This document shows positions 39,430 through 48,896 of a DNA stretch of 64,000 nt, one piece after another. The notes under the pieces were generated by a model. That model was not told the origin of the DNA and ran no database searches. It saw nothing but the letters and a program-made list of their open reading frames with translations. Made by a program: the position numbers and the translations under genes. The stretch is from positions 1 to 64,000 of the forward strand of contig JAKVCS010000008.1 in assembly GCA_022448365.1 (NCBI GenBank), read 5' to 3'. The stretch is from Saccharospirillaceae bacterium (lineage in GTDB: Bacteria > Pseudomonadota > Gammaproteobacteria > Pseudomonadales > Oceanobacteraceae). Positions within the stretch are counted from its first letter, which is position 1. Every line of letters begins with the position of its first letter.

Positions 39430-40497
39430 TTATTGCTCCACTGCTTCAACGGTCTGACCGTTTTTCACTTTCTGCAGGCCCTGAGTAATAACGCGTTCAC
39501 CGGCTTCTAAGCCGGAAACGACAATCCAGTTTGAACCCATCTGTTCACCCAGCGTCACGCGACGCTGCTCAACAACCTGCTGATTATTAACCACCAGTAC
39601 CATATAACCATCACGATCACGCTGTACGGCAGCTTGTGAAACAGTAACCACTTCCGGCGCATTCTTAGGTTCGAGTGTTACCCGCACAAACTCGCCCGGT
39701 AGCAGCAGTTCATTCGGATTCGGGAATTGGGCACGTATCGCCACCGAGTCGGTTTCTGTATTCACTTCAGGAGACAAAAAGTCGAACTCACCGTCAAACT
39801 CGTATTTTTCACCATTCGAAAGCAGCAGTTGTGGAATCATATTGGACCCTTGCAGCTCCGGAGAGGCGCGGCGAGCTTCCAGCAGAATTTTGTTGGATAC
39901 CGAAATATCCACATAAACCGGATCGGTCTGAACAATGGTGGCCAGGTTACTGCTGTTAGCAGCAATCAGGTTGCCGGTATTTATACTGGCACTGCCAATT
40001 TTGCCATCAATCGGACTTTTGATATCGGTATAGCCGAGATTAAGCTGCGCTTGCTGTAGTTGAGCTTCGGCTTGCAAAACCTGCGATTTTGACTGGTCGC
40101 GTTGAGCTTCCGCACTTTCCAGCTGAGCTTTGGAGGTGGCGCCACTTTTGCGTAACTTTTGCTGACGACTTAATTCTGCACTGGCCTGTTTTAATGATGC
40201 TTTGGCGCTCAATAATGCGGCTTGTGCCTGCTTGAGCTGAATTTCGTAGGTGACCTTTTCAATAGAGAACAACGGATCATCTTTTTTCACCCGACTGCCT
40301 TCAACAAAATGGCGTTGCTCCAGGATACCGCCCACGCGCGGAATAATCTCGATACGCTGTACTGCGCGAATACGCCCGGCGATTTCGATATCCGGCGTTA
40401 CTTTTTCTTTTTTGATTGTATTAACAATAACGGCGGGACCTTCCGCAAAGCTGGAATAACTCAGCAGTAGCGCAACGGCCATAAACAAAGGTTTCAT
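39430..40497 (-). CDS. acrA: RND periplasmic adaptor (AcrA/MexE type)
   Basis: The 355-residue protein has a signal peptide (MKPLFMAVALLLSYSSFAEG) without lipobox. A barrel/lipoyl half follows (ARIRAVQ-like GRIRAVQRIEIIPRVGG), then an alpha-hairpin rich in Ala/Gln (about 90-150) and the DIKSPIDGKIG return strand. It bridges AcrB and the outer-membrane channel. ATG 40497 is chosen for GGAG 8 nt upstream and the signal peptide. Confidence 0.93.
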   Translation of the reverse strand: MKPLFMAVALLLSYSSFAEGPAVIVNTIKKEKVTPDIEIAGRIRAVQRIEIIPRVGGILEQRHFVEGSRVKKDDPLFSIEKVTYEIQLKQAQAALLSAKASLKQASAELSRQQKLRKSGATSKAQLESAEAQRDQSKSQVLQAEAQLQQAQLNLGYTDIKSPIDGKIGSASINTGNLIAANSSNLATIVQTDPVYVDISVSNKILLEARRASPELQGSNMIPQLLLSNGEKYEFDGEFDFLSPEVNTETDSVAIRAQFPNPNELLLPGEFVRVTLEPKNAPEVVTVSQAAVQRDRDGYMVLVVNNQQVVEQRRVTLGEQMGSNWIVVSGLEAGERVITQGLQKVKNGQTVEAVEQ

Positions 40498-40561
40498 GCA
40501 AAATCTCCAGTGCATAGGTGGGGGACGGTCTATAAAATCAGATTAGTTCAGGAATAGCGAA

Positions 40562-40578
40562 TATGCTTGCACAGCATA
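40562..40578. promoter_or_regulatory. Palindrome TATGCT-N5-AGCATA upstream of acrA
   Basis: A perfect 6-bp inverted repeat with a 5-bp spacer lies 65 bp before the acrA start, in the position of an operator. No regulator gene is next to the operon. The binding protein is unknown. Confidence 0.35.
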
Positions 40579-40675
40579 ATAATCGGCTGAACCGGGTTTG
40601 GTTAGCATATAAATGCAATTATAGGTATGGAAGCGGGATGTAATGTGGTGGATCTGTGTTGTTGTATCGGAGCGC

Positions 40676-42046
40676 TCAGATGCGCTCCAGTGCCTGCTGC
40701 AGTTTTTCGACGGCGATCACTTCCATGCCTGGGATCGGCTGACGTGGTACGTTCCCTTTTGGCACGATGGCGCGTTTAAAACCATGTTTTGCAGCTTCTT
40801 TAATTCGCTCCTGACCGGAGGGGACAGGACGGATTTCGCCAGACAGGCCAACCTCACCAAATACGATTAAATCCTGAGGCAAAGGCTGATTGCGGAACGA
40901 TGAAAGGGCGGCCAGCAGTAACGCCAGATCGGAACCTGTCTCCGTCACTTTTACCCCACCTACAACATTAATGTAGACATCCTGGTCACCCAGGTGGATC
41001 CCCCCGTGGCGGTGCATCGCAGCCAGCAATAAATTCAAACGGTTTTGATCGGTGCCAACGGCCACCCGTTTCGGATGACCAAAATGACTGTCGTCGACCA
41101 GCGCCTGAATTTCCACCAATAATGGTCGGGTACCTTCCCAGATCACCATGACGGCACTGCCAGCGGTAGGTTCTTCGCTGCGGCTGAGGAAAATAGACGA
41201 TGGATTTTTAACTTCTTTCAAACCCTGATCAAGCATGGCAAAAACACCAAGCTCATTAATCGCACCAAAACGGTTTTTAATGCCACGCAGGGTACGAAAA
41301 CGACTGTCGCCGGAACCCTCTAACATGATCGAGCAGTCGATCATATGTTCCAGTACTTTGGGGCCAGCGATGGTGCCATCTTTAGTCACATGACCGACCA
41401 GAAATAAAACCGTATCAGTTTGCTTGGCAAAGCGGGTTAAATACGCTGCACTTTCGCGGACCTGAGAAACGCTGCCGGGGGCTGACTCAACGCCATCGAC
41501 GTGCATGACCTGAATCGAATCAATTACCACAATCCTGGGCTTGTGCTGCTGCAGGGTTTGCACCAAACGTTCAACATTGGTTTCGCTGAGCATATTTAAT
41601 TGGTCTGTGGGTAATCCAAGGCGCTGAGCACGACGGGCAACCTGTTGCAGACTTTCTTCACCGGTGACATACAATGCCGGCATTTGTGTCGCCAGATGGC
41701 ACATGGTCTGAAGTAAGAGTGTGGATTTACCGGCGCCAGGGTGGCCACCAATTAAAATTGCGGAACCCGGCACCAGACCCCCACCCAGAACCCGATCAAA
41801 CTCCAGCATACCCGAGCTGAAGCGCGGTACCTCATTCAGATCAACCTCTGCCAGGCGCTGAACGCCTTGAGTACCAGCATTGCCCGCATAACCACCAACG
41901 GCAGCCTCCCGAGCCTGGGCCTTGGTACTTGCGACAACAAATTCCTGTAATGTGTTCCAGGCACCACAGCCGGTGCATTGGCCCTGCCATTTGGAGTGGT
42001 CGGTGCCACAGTCATTACATACGTATGCGGTTTTTTTCTTCGCCAT
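40676..42046 (-). CDS. radA: DNA repair and recombination protein RadA
   Basis: The 456-residue protein (E. coli 460) has a zinc finger (Cys10, Cys13, Cys24, Cys27), Walker A GGHPGAGKST (100-109), the RadA motif KNRFG and a C-terminal Lon-like domain. RadA drives branch migration in recombination. The start at 42046 gives the usual MAKKKTAYVCNDCG. The open frame extends to 42166, but that part has no family counterpart. Confidence 0.96.
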   Translation of the reverse strand: MAKKKTAYVCNDCGTDHSKWQGQCTGCGAWNTLQEFVVASTKAQAREAAVGGYAGNAGTQGVQRLAEVDLNEVPRFSSGMLEFDRVLGGGLVPGSAILIGGHPGAGKSTLLLQTMCHLATQMPALYVTGEESLQQVARRAQRLGLPTDQLNMLSETNVERLVQTLQQHKPRIVVIDSIQVMHVDGVESAPGSVSQVRESAAYLTRFAKQTDTVLFLVGHVTKDGTIAGPKVLEHMIDCSIMLEGSGDSRFRTLRGIKNRFGAINELGVFAMLDQGLKEVKNPSSIFLSRSEEPTAGSAVMVIWEGTRPLLVEIQALVDDSHFGHPKRVAVGTDQNRLNLLLAAMHRHGGIHLGDQDVYINVVGGVKVTETGSDLALLLAALSSFRNQPLPQDLIVFGEVGLSGEIRPVPSGQERIKEAAKHGFKRAIVPKGNVPRQPIPGMEVIAVEKLQQALERI

Positions 42047-42200
42047 GATGGTACAACTGAACTGTAAATAAATGGTTTTGTGAACGAATCGACCGTTTCT
42101 TGCTAAAAACGAAAACCACAGACGTCCACAGGTAAAGCATTTCATTGTAGGATTGATGCCCTGCAAGGCAGCTACCTTAACTTACTGTTCACGAATTATC

Positions 42201-42857
42201 ATGATGAAAATCCTCCATCTGGATGACCACGTTCTGTTTACCGAGGGACTAAAGGCCATCCTGTCCAATCAATATGGCTATCAGGTCAGCTGCGCCAACA
42301 CCATTGAGCAGGCCTTAACTGCGCTGGAGCAGGAGTCCGGTTTCGAGTTAATCCTGGTGGATCTCAGCATGCCGGGCCTGGATGGCATTGCCTTTATTGA
42401 CAGTTTGATTGAGCGCCAGATATTCATTCCTTTTGTGGTGTTATCGGCCTCGGAAGATTTGTGGGCGATTCGTCATGCGATGGATAAAGGCTCAGCCGGT
42501 TTTATTCCGAAGACCTACAGCAGTGAGGTCATCATCGATATTATTCAGAGCGTCATGGCTGGCGATGTTTACCTTCCACAGTCTGTTCAGGAAGGTCTGG
42601 TTAATCTGCCGGAGCAGGAGCCGTGTGATGCGTTAGAAAAGCTGATGGTGCGTTACCGTATCAGTAAGCGTCAGATGGATGTACTGAAATACATGCAGCA
42701 GGGCTATTCAACAGAAGAAATTGCCCGGGTACTTAACCGTTCGGTCAATACCGTTAAATCGCACAGCAAAGCTTTATTTGCCGCATTTGAAGTGAATAAT
42801 CGTTTGGAATGTGTGCGTTACGCTGAGCGGGTTGGATTACTGCAATCACATGTTTGA
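42201..42857 (+). CDS. NarL/LuxR-type response regulator
   Basis: The 218-residue protein has a receiver domain (Asp54 in LILVDLSMPG, Lys in GFIPKTYS) and a LuxR helix-turn-helix (MDVLKYMQQGYSTEEIARVL and NRSVNTVKSH). ATG 42201 or ATG 42204 may be used; no good ribosome binding site is seen. It is transcribed away from radA. A hybrid kinase is encoded 1.8 kb downstream on the opposite strand and could be its partner. Confidence 0.88.
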   Translation: MMKILHLDDHVLFTEGLKAILSNQYGYQVSCANTIEQALTALEQESGFELILVDLSMPGLDGIAFIDSLIERQIFIPFVVLSASEDLWAIRHAMDKGSAGFIPKTYSSEVIIDIIQSVMAGDVYLPQSVQEGLVNLPEQEPCDALEKLMVRYRISKRQMDVLKYMQQGYSTEEIARVLNRSVNTVKSHSKALFAAFEVNNRLECVRYAERVGLLQSHV

Positions 42858-42869
42858 TGGCCGGTAAAT

Positions 42870-42903
42870 AATATAAGCACTGTACGGAGACAGTGCTTAT
42901 ATT
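42870..42903. terminator. Bidirectional terminator-like hairpin
   Basis: A perfect 14-bp inverted repeat (42870-42883 with 42890-42903) lies between the convergent regulator and ELWxxDGT genes. The arms are AT-rich at the base and GC-rich near the tip; long T runs are absent. Confidence 0.65.
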
Positions 42904-42917
42904 CGTGCCAATCGGGG

Positions 42918-44513
42918 TTAACGCTTTTTCAACATCATCTGGATCTGGGGGGCCCCTACCAATAACGGACTGCTTGAATTGCTGCCGGTATTGATATCTT
43001 TAACCATTTTAGTGCCGGCAAAAGTTCCGTCAGTTACCCATAACTCATTGCCATGAGTTGCGCTCGCTGCAGTAAAATATAACTTCCCGGATACCTCTTT
43101 GAACTGATTAATATTAGTGGCCTGGTCATTGATTTTCAGGGTGTTATCGGCCGTGCCGTCGGTCACCCATAGTTGCTCCCCAGCTGTCATGCCACCTCCT
43201 GGCGCACCATCTCTGGCAACAAATATGGCCTTACTACCCAACGCTGTCATATCACGGATATCACTGTCTTCATTGCCCGGTCGAATATCTTTGACTCGTG
43301 TGGTGCCATTATAAAATCCGGTCGAAACCCACAGTTCCTCGCCGCCGGATCCAGAATCGACTGCGAACAATAATTTATCTCCGAGCGCCGTCAGATTGGT
43401 TGGTCGTGATACCCCCTGACTGAAAGTAGTGATTGCACGACGGGCAAAATTATTTTTTGCATAAAATCCTGCAATGTCACCACCGCCAAAGTTATAGCTG
43501 TAAGCCACGCCTGCATTGTTGGCTGCAAAGGAAACCAACTCAAGTTCGCTGATGCCCGGATCGCTGCCTAAACGTTGTACGGTATTACTGGTATCCACTC
43601 GCAGTGCCGCAAAGTTGGCGTTCGTATTGCCGTTGTTACCAATGAAAAATAAGTTGTCGTCGGTAGCCACCATCTTGCGAATATTCGCACCGAGGTAGGG
43701 GGTCGAAGCACCAGCAGGCAGTCCGGTAACAGGCACGCGATTCGGATTAACACGATGCAACTGAGTTCCGGCTGCAGTGCCGTCAGTTGACCACAGTTCG
43801 CTGCTCAACGTGCCTTGTACACCTGCGGCAAAATAGACTTTGTTATTGAACGCTACCATTTCACTGGGCGTGCCCGGATCAACACCGGTTGAGCCATTGG
43901 TGACTCGTACGGTACCGTCCGCGGTACCATCAGAGACCCAGACTGCGCGATCCGTGTCGTCACTGGCAACAAAGATCAGTTTATTATCAAGTGCTGTTAA
44001 CAGGGCTGGGTTCGCGTCGCCACTCGGGTGAATATCTTTCACCAGGGTTGTTCCGGCTGCTGTACCGTCGGTTTTCCACAGTTCTTTGCCATTAATATTA
44101 TTGCTGGCGACAAAAAAGTGAACATTACCTGCTTTGACGAAGTTGTGAGGGTTGCTGCTACCAGCATCATTGAGATCTTTAACCAGCCGGGTGCCTGCCT
44201 CTGTGCCATCACTGGCCCATAATTCCGCCCCTTGATTGATATCGCCGGTTGCGCTGAATAGCAGACCGGAAAATGCTGCGACCGGCACTTCAGCGGTTGG
44301 TGGATTATTACCATCAGTTGGTGGGTTGCCGTTGTCGCCAGTTGTCGGGTTGCCGTTGTCGCCTGTTGTCGGGTTGCCGTTGTCGCCTGTTGTCGGGTTG
44401 CCGTTGTCGCCGACCGATGGATTGCCAGAGTCATCCGAAGATGAGCTACCACCACATGCGGTAGTCATTATGGCTGTAACCGCTAAAGCCATTAGTTTTA
44501 TTTTTGCCGACAT
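42918..44513 (-). CDS. ELWxxDGT-repeat lipoprotein
   Basis: The 531-residue protein has a lipoprotein signal with lipobox TTAC (Cys20), then a flexible linker of NPTTGDNG units (about 30-70). The body has seven repeats of the ELWxxDGTxxGT kind, for example ELWASDGTEAGT, ELWKTDGTAAGT, ELWSTDGTAAGT and ELWVTDGTFAGT. Such repeats are expected to form a beta-propeller-like surface domain; the function is unknown. The gene lies alone between a response regulator and a hybrid kinase. Confidence 0.85.
   Translation of the reverse strand: MSAKIKLMALAVTAIMTTACGGSSSSDDSGNPSVGDNGNPTTGDNGNPTTGDNGNPTTGDNGNPPTDGNNPPTAEVPVAAFSGLLFSATGDINQGAELWASDGTEAGTRLVKDLNDAGSSNPHNFVKAGNVHFFVASNNINGKELWKTDGTAAGTTLVKDIHPSGDANPALLTALDNKLIFVASDDTDRAVWVSDGTADGTVRVTNGSTGVDPGTPSEMVAFNNKVYFAAGVQGTLSSELWSTDGTAAGTQLHRVNPNRVPVTGLPAGASTPYLGANIRKMVATDDNLFFIGNNGNTNANFAALRVDTSNTVQRLGSDPGISELELVSFAANNAGVAYSYNFGGGDIAGFYAKNNFARRAITTFSQGVSRPTNLTALGDKLLFAVDSGSGGEELWVSTGFYNGTTRVKDIRPGNEDSDIRDMTALGSKAIFVARDGAPGGGMTAGEQLWVTDGTADNTLKINDQATNINQFKEVSGKLYFTAASATHGNELWVTDGTFAGTKMVKDINTGSNSSSPLLVGAPQIQMMLKKR
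44323..44411. repeat. 24-bp tandem repeat encoding the lipoprotein linker
   Basis: Four units start at 44323, 44347, 44371 and 44395; three are complete and the last is partial (17 matching bases). On the + strand the shared part is GGGTTGCCGTTGTCGCC. It encodes NPTTGDNG units on the - strand. Identical in-frame units of 24 bp can expand or contract without frameshift. Confidence 0.9.
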
Positions 44514-44640
44514 AAACTGTACCTGATAGTGAGTGAATCGTTTGCAGGGGTAGTGTATTGATGACGGTTAAGAAGAAATCACCCTGAAGGGTGATTTATG
44601 AGTGTCTGCCAAAGAATGCGAAGCCGATCACATTGAGAGA

Positions 44641-46374
44641 TCACTTCAGCAAGCGTTGAATGACGAGACGCAGCTGAGCAGCGCGAACGGGTTTGTGTAA
44701 TACCATCAGTCCACTGTTTTTGGCCTGCTCAATACGCTGAGGGTCAGTATCACCTGTGATTAACAGTGCCGGTATGTCTTCTTTGAAGTGATTTCGCAAT
44801 GTGGCAATGGCATCAATACCGTTTGTATTTTCACGCAGGCGGAAGTCCGAAATGATCAGGTCCGCTGGCTGGGCATCGGTGGCTAATCCGGCCAGTATCT
44901 GACTGGCGCTTTCGCCATCCATCACCCTGGCCCCCCAGCTGGTCAGCAGCTCGATTAACGCTTCGCGTACCTGCTGATCATCCTCGACAAGCAGCACCTG
45001 TTTTTGGTTCAACAGCTGCTGATTTACTTTGGTGGGCTTAGGAATGACGACCTGACTCTGATCACCCAGAGGCAGGGTCAGGGTAAAACAGCTACCTTTA
45101 CCGGGAGTGGACAGCAGCTTGATATGCCAGTGCTGCAATACGCATAAACGGCGCACAATGGATAAACCCAGGCCAAGGCCTTTTTTCTGATCACGTTCCG
45201 GGTTATTCAATTGGTGAAATTCGGTAAAAATGGCCTGTTGCTGATCGGGGGCGATACCGATTCCGCTGTCACGAATCTCGATCTGATAGCACTGCTCAAC
45301 GATATTGCCGCGTAATTCAACGCTACCTCGATGAGTGTAGTTCAAGGCATTGCTGAGAATATTACTCACCACCCGATGGAATAACACCGGGTCAGCGTAC
45401 AATGTTGCCTGTGCCAAGGAGTGCTGAAATTGCAAACCTTTATCCGAGCACAAGGCACGATAATCGTTTGCCAGTTTATCCAGCAGTAAACTGCTGGGCA
45501 GATGCTGAGGGTGTGGTTCAATACTGTTGGCATCCAGTCGGGACACGTCCAGCAGGCTGTCCAGTAATTGCGACATGGATTCAATGCTCGACTCCATTTT
45601 ATTCGCTGTGATCTGAGCATCCCCCATTGGCAATTGCTGTTTAATGACATTAAAAAATAAGCTGATTGCCTGCAGCGGTTGACGTAAGTCGTGACTGGAG
45701 GCTGCAAGAAATTTGGACTTTGCCACGGTTGCGGATTCTGCCTGATGGCGAGCTTCATCAACCTCCAGCCGCAGGCGAATGGAATCGATTAATGTCTGAT
45801 GCAGGCGCCAGCCGTAACCGATGGCTGTGACCCAGAAAAATAATAAAAATGAAATTAGCAGCAGGTTGTATTCCAGTTGGTAGAGACGAAGAAAGACGCC
45901 CCACAGCGGCAGTGTTGCAAAGATAAAATAGCCCGCAGGGTAATACACCATCGCGGGTGCAGGGGTGATGGTCAGTGCAATGGTGATAATCAACAGCGCT
46001 GCAACGTAAATTATATTCTGTTGCTCAGAAAAGTGTTGCTCTTGCAGAAAGATAAAAGGCGCCAAGGCCCAGGTAATTCCCCAGATAAAAGAAACCATAA
46101 ATATAATTCCCGACCATTGCGAACCGGAAAACAGAGTGTGAAATTTATGATTCACGCCATAAAACGCCAGTGTACAGCTCAGCAATATAAACTGGAGCAC
46201 ACACCAGCTGACGATTGCAATATTGCTGCTAAAAGAGCGATAAACCAGGAAGATCAGAAAACCTGTGAGCATTCCACCAACTAAATGTGGCAGTGCTTCG
46301 CGCATAAATTGACGATGACGTTCATTATCAATGTCACGGGCAAGAGGATGGCTTTTAAAGGAATAGAGCATCAT
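44641..46374 (-). CDS. Hybrid sensor histidine kinase with receiver domain
   Basis: The 577-residue protein has about six N-terminal transmembrane helices (30-190), a linker, an H box KFLAASSHDLRQPLQA (His228), N and G boxes (NILSNALNYTH, RDSGIGIAPD, GLGLGLSIV) and a C-terminal receiver with Asp510 in IISDFRLR. The SHDLRQPL version of the H box is common in kinases paired with NarL-type regulators. The start has no strong ribosome binding site. Confidence 0.9.
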   Translation of the reverse strand: MMLYSFKSHPLARDIDNERHRQFMREALPHLVGGMLTGFLIFLVYRSFSSNIAIVSWCVLQFILLSCTLAFYGVNHKFHTLFSGSQWSGIIFMVSFIWGITWALAPFIFLQEQHFSEQQNIIYVAALLIITIALTITPAPAMVYYPAGYFIFATLPLWGVFLRLYQLEYNLLLISFLLFFWVTAIGYGWRLHQTLIDSIRLRLEVDEARHQAESATVAKSKFLAASSHDLRQPLQAISLFFNVIKQQLPMGDAQITANKMESSIESMSQLLDSLLDVSRLDANSIEPHPQHLPSSLLLDKLANDYRALCSDKGLQFQHSLAQATLYADPVLFHRVVSNILSNALNYTHRGSVELRGNIVEQCYQIEIRDSGIGIAPDQQQAIFTEFHQLNNPERDQKKGLGLGLSIVRRLCVLQHWHIKLLSTPGKGSCFTLTLPLGDQSQVVIPKPTKVNQQLLNQKQVLLVEDDQQVREALIELLTSWGARVMDGESASQILAGLATDAQPADLIISDFRLRENTNGIDAIATLRNHFKEDIPALLITGDTDPQRIEQAKNSGLMVLHKPVRAAQLRLVIQRLLK

Positions 46375-46693
46375 GCGTAGCTGCTTCGGCTTATTGTGGT
46401 GAGAGGGGCACTATAACAAGCGTATTGAAATCGGGACACTGTAACTCAGCTCCATACTAATACCATCCTGGCAAAATTTGGCCGCCTTGTTATTAAACCG
46501 CGATGTGATTATTTCTCCGACAATTTTATTGGCTGCCAACCTCCTATTTACAGAGAGCGGGAGGCTGATTTGATATGCCACAGTGCGCATGATGTTATGA
46601 CGTATCCAGAGGTTTTTTACTGTTCAGGCTCTGATACACTGTCTGGCCTTTAAAACAATCATATGCATTCAAATCTGAACAGGAGAACCGTCC
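46375..46693. other. Divergent intergenic region upstream of metY
   Basis: About 320 bp separates the kinase and metY. A possible -10 TACACT precedes metY, but no good -35 box was found. No SAM or other riboswitch fold was recognised. The ribosome binding site AGGAG is 8 nt before the metY ATG. Confidence 0.35.
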
Positions 46694-47965
46694 ATGAAAA
46701 TTGAGACTCAGGCCATTCATGCAGGCTTCAGCGAAGACCCAACAACTCGTGCGGTTGCTGTACCTATTTACCAAACCACGTCTTACAGTTTCCGCGATAC
46801 GCAACACGGTGCTGACCTGTTTGACCTGAAAGAGCCAGGCAATATTTACACCCGTATTATGAACCCAACCAACGATGTGCTCGAGCAACGTATCGCACAA
46901 ATGGAAGGTGGCATCGCGGCTCTGTGCATGGCGTCCGGCATGGCTGCTATCACGGCATCGATCCAGACTGTTGCAGCGGCAGGGGACAACATCGTTTCTG
47001 TTAGCCAGCTGTATGGCGGCACTTACAACCTGTTCGCTCACACCTTCCCACAGCAGGGCATCGAAGTACGCATGGCGTCCGGCGACGATATCGCAGCGCT
47101 GGAAGCGCTGATCGACGACAATACCAAAGCGTTGTTCTGCGAATCCATCGGTAACCCGGCGGGTAACGTCGTAGACCTCAAAGCTCTGTCTGACATGGCT
47201 CACAAGCACGGTGTTCCGGTTATTGTGGATAACACGGTTGCGACCCCTTACCTGTGTCGTCCGTTCGAGCACGGTGCAGACATCGTGGTTCACTCTCTGA
47301 CCAAATACATCGGTGGCCACGGCACAACCGTTGGTGGCATCATTGTCGATTCCGGCAAATTCCCTTGGAAAGACAACCCGCGCTTCCCGCGTTTCAATGA
47401 GCCGGATCCGTCTTACCACGGCGTGGTTTACGCTGAAGCACTGGGCGAAGCGGCGTTCATCGGTCGTGTCCGAGTGGTACCGTTGCGTAATATGGGGGCT
47501 GCTCTGTCGCCCATGAATGCCTTTATGATTCTGCAAGGTCTGGAAACACTGGCACTGCGTATGGATCGTCACGTTGAAAATGCACAGAAAGTGGCGCAGT
47601 TCCTGAGTGCTCATGAGCAAGTTTCCTGGGTTAACTACGCGGGCCTTGAAACCGATAAAAACTACGAAGTTGCTCAGCGTATGGTGGGTGGTAAGCCATC
47701 TGCGATTCTGAGTTTCGGTATCAAAGGTGGCGCAGAAGCCGGTGCTAAATTCATTGATGCACTGCAGATGATCAAACGTCTGGTAAATATTGGTGATGCC
47801 AAATCCCTGGCTTGTCACCCGGCCACCACCACTCACCGTCAGCTGAACGAAGAAGAAATGAAGTCGGCTGGCGTGAGCACGGATCTGGTTCGTCTGTCGA
47901 TTGGTATCGAGCATGTTGACGATATCATCGCAGACGTTGAGCAGGCACTGGCTGCGGCTAAGTAA
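46694..47965 (+). CDS. metY: O-acetylhomoserine sulfhydrylase (MetY type)
   Basis: The 423-residue PLP enzyme belongs to the Cys/Met metabolism family, with the PLP lysine at 204 in HSLTKYIGGHG and the MetY-like IQTTSYSF-type start (IYQTTSYSF). It makes homocysteine (or methionine) from O-acetylhomoserine and sulfide or methanethiol. Codon use is biased like the ribosomal genes, which suggests strong expression. A cystathionine or methionine gamma-lyase is a less likely reading given the length and the KFPWKDNPRFPRFNEPDP insertion typical of MetY. Confidence 0.9.
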   Translation: MKIETQAIHAGFSEDPTTRAVAVPIYQTTSYSFRDTQHGADLFDLKEPGNIYTRIMNPTNDVLEQRIAQMEGGIAALCMASGMAAITASIQTVAAAGDNIVSVSQLYGGTYNLFAHTFPQQGIEVRMASGDDIAALEALIDDNTKALFCESIGNPAGNVVDLKALSDMAHKHGVPVIVDNTVATPYLCRPFEHGADIVVHSLTKYIGGHGTTVGGIIVDSGKFPWKDNPRFPRFNEPDPSYHGVVYAEALGEAAFIGRVRVVPLRNMGAALSPMNAFMILQGLETLALRMDRHVENAQKVAQFLSAHEQVSWVNYAGLETDKNYEVAQRMVGGKPSAILSFGIKGGAEAGAKFIDALQMIKRLVNIGDAKSLACHPATTTHRQLNEEEMKSAGVSTDLVRLSIGIEHVDDIIADVEQALAAAK

Positions 47966-48096
47966 ACGCTCATGCAGAAGCTCAGGAGTGGCTGGCATGT
48001 GTTTTTCGAAAGCAGCAATAGGATGTTGCGCTAGCATCAAAGGCACAGGGATGTCCCCCGATGCGGCGACAGAAAAATTCTGCCAGTGACTGCTCT

Positions 48097-48133
48097 AAAA
48101 AGCCCCTTACTTGTATTGGTAAGGGGCTTTTTT
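48097..48133 (+). terminator. Rho-independent terminator after metY
   Basis: AAAAAGCCCCTTAC pairs with GTAAGGGGCTTTTT around an 8-nt loop, and more T residues follow. It lies 130 nt after the metY stop. Confidence 0.93.
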
Positions 48134-48179
48134 ATTTATACTGCATAACAACTTTGAGTCTTACATCCGGAAACGTTTT

Positions 48180-48833
48180 ATGTCTTTTGGTCAGTCGATT
48201 GCTGCGCTCAGTTTTATTCTGTCGATGGGCACCATTGCGGTGACCTATTGGGTTGCCGCGATACAAGGTACTGCTGCCATCTGCAACCCTTTTATTGATG
48301 GCTGCACCGACATCACTCATACCGGCATGAACGGCGATGGGGGTTTTATATTCCGTGGTGGCATGATTGCAGCAACGGCATTTTTTGTTGTCTGGTGGCA
48401 AATTATGCGCAGTTGGTTACAGCCTTTCAGCGGTAAAATGGCGCTCAATATTATGCAGATGTTTGGTACGCTGGCTGCCGTAGGGTTACTGGTGGGAACT
48501 GCGGTGTTATTGCCAGAAAAAGACGGCACCCGCTGGTGGCTGCATGTGAAAGGTGCCAATCTGTTTTTTCAGGGTATGCTGATCGCATTGACGATCAACT
48601 ATGTATTGATATTTAAGGCTCGCAAGCAAGGTCTGCAAGTACCGTCATTTATCGCTAAGTCGGCTTTAATTGCGATTCTCTGGTTTACGTTTATTTCGTT
48701 CGCGGGTGTCACTGTCGGTGTCGAGATGAGTCAGGGAAAACGAATTATCGAGTGGTGGGCAACGTTGTTTATTGGTATTTATTTTTTAACCGCCTACTGG
48801 GATTGGAAAAAAGTACGAATCTCGGTAAGTTAA
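48180..48833 (+). CDS. Six-helix membrane protein, tandem paralogue 1 of 3
   Basis: The 217-residue protein has about six transmembrane helices. After helix 1 it has CNPFIDGCTDITHTG, then FRGGMI and a WW pair, a conserved His in LHVKGAN, and near the end EWW and YWDWKK. The next two genes share all these marks. A distant resemblance to the Frag1/DRAM/Sfk1 family is possible but not established. Two cysteines six residues apart on the outer side could form a disulfide. Confidence 0.7.
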   Translation: MSFGQSIAALSFILSMGTIAVTYWVAAIQGTAAICNPFIDGCTDITHTGMNGDGGFIFRGGMIAATAFFVVWWQIMRSWLQPFSGKMALNIMQMFGTLAAVGLLVGTAVLLPEKDGTRWWLHVKGANLFFQGMLIALTINYVLIFKARKQGLQVPSFIAKSALIAILWFTFISFAGVTVGVEMSQGKRIIEWWATLFIGIYFLTAYWDWKKVRISVS

Positions 48834-48896
48834 TGGGCCATAACTAACGCGCTGCCGTACCCACTCTCATTTTCAGTCAAACACAAGGAGGTGTAT

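Noticed and set aside
42047-42166. N-terminal extension of radA containing CFTCG
   Set aside because: Although open and Cys-containing, it lies before the canonical MAKKKTAYVCNDCG start and would make RadA about 40 residues too long.
44236-44526. + strand frame with repeated LPLSPVVG units
   Set aside because: It is the antisense reading of the 24-bp repeat and the lipoprotein linker.
46595-48046. Long antisense frame of 483 codons opposite metY
   Set aside because: It is a codon-bias shadow of metY, which has full family motifs. The antisense product has no recognisable domain and runs through the metY promoter region.
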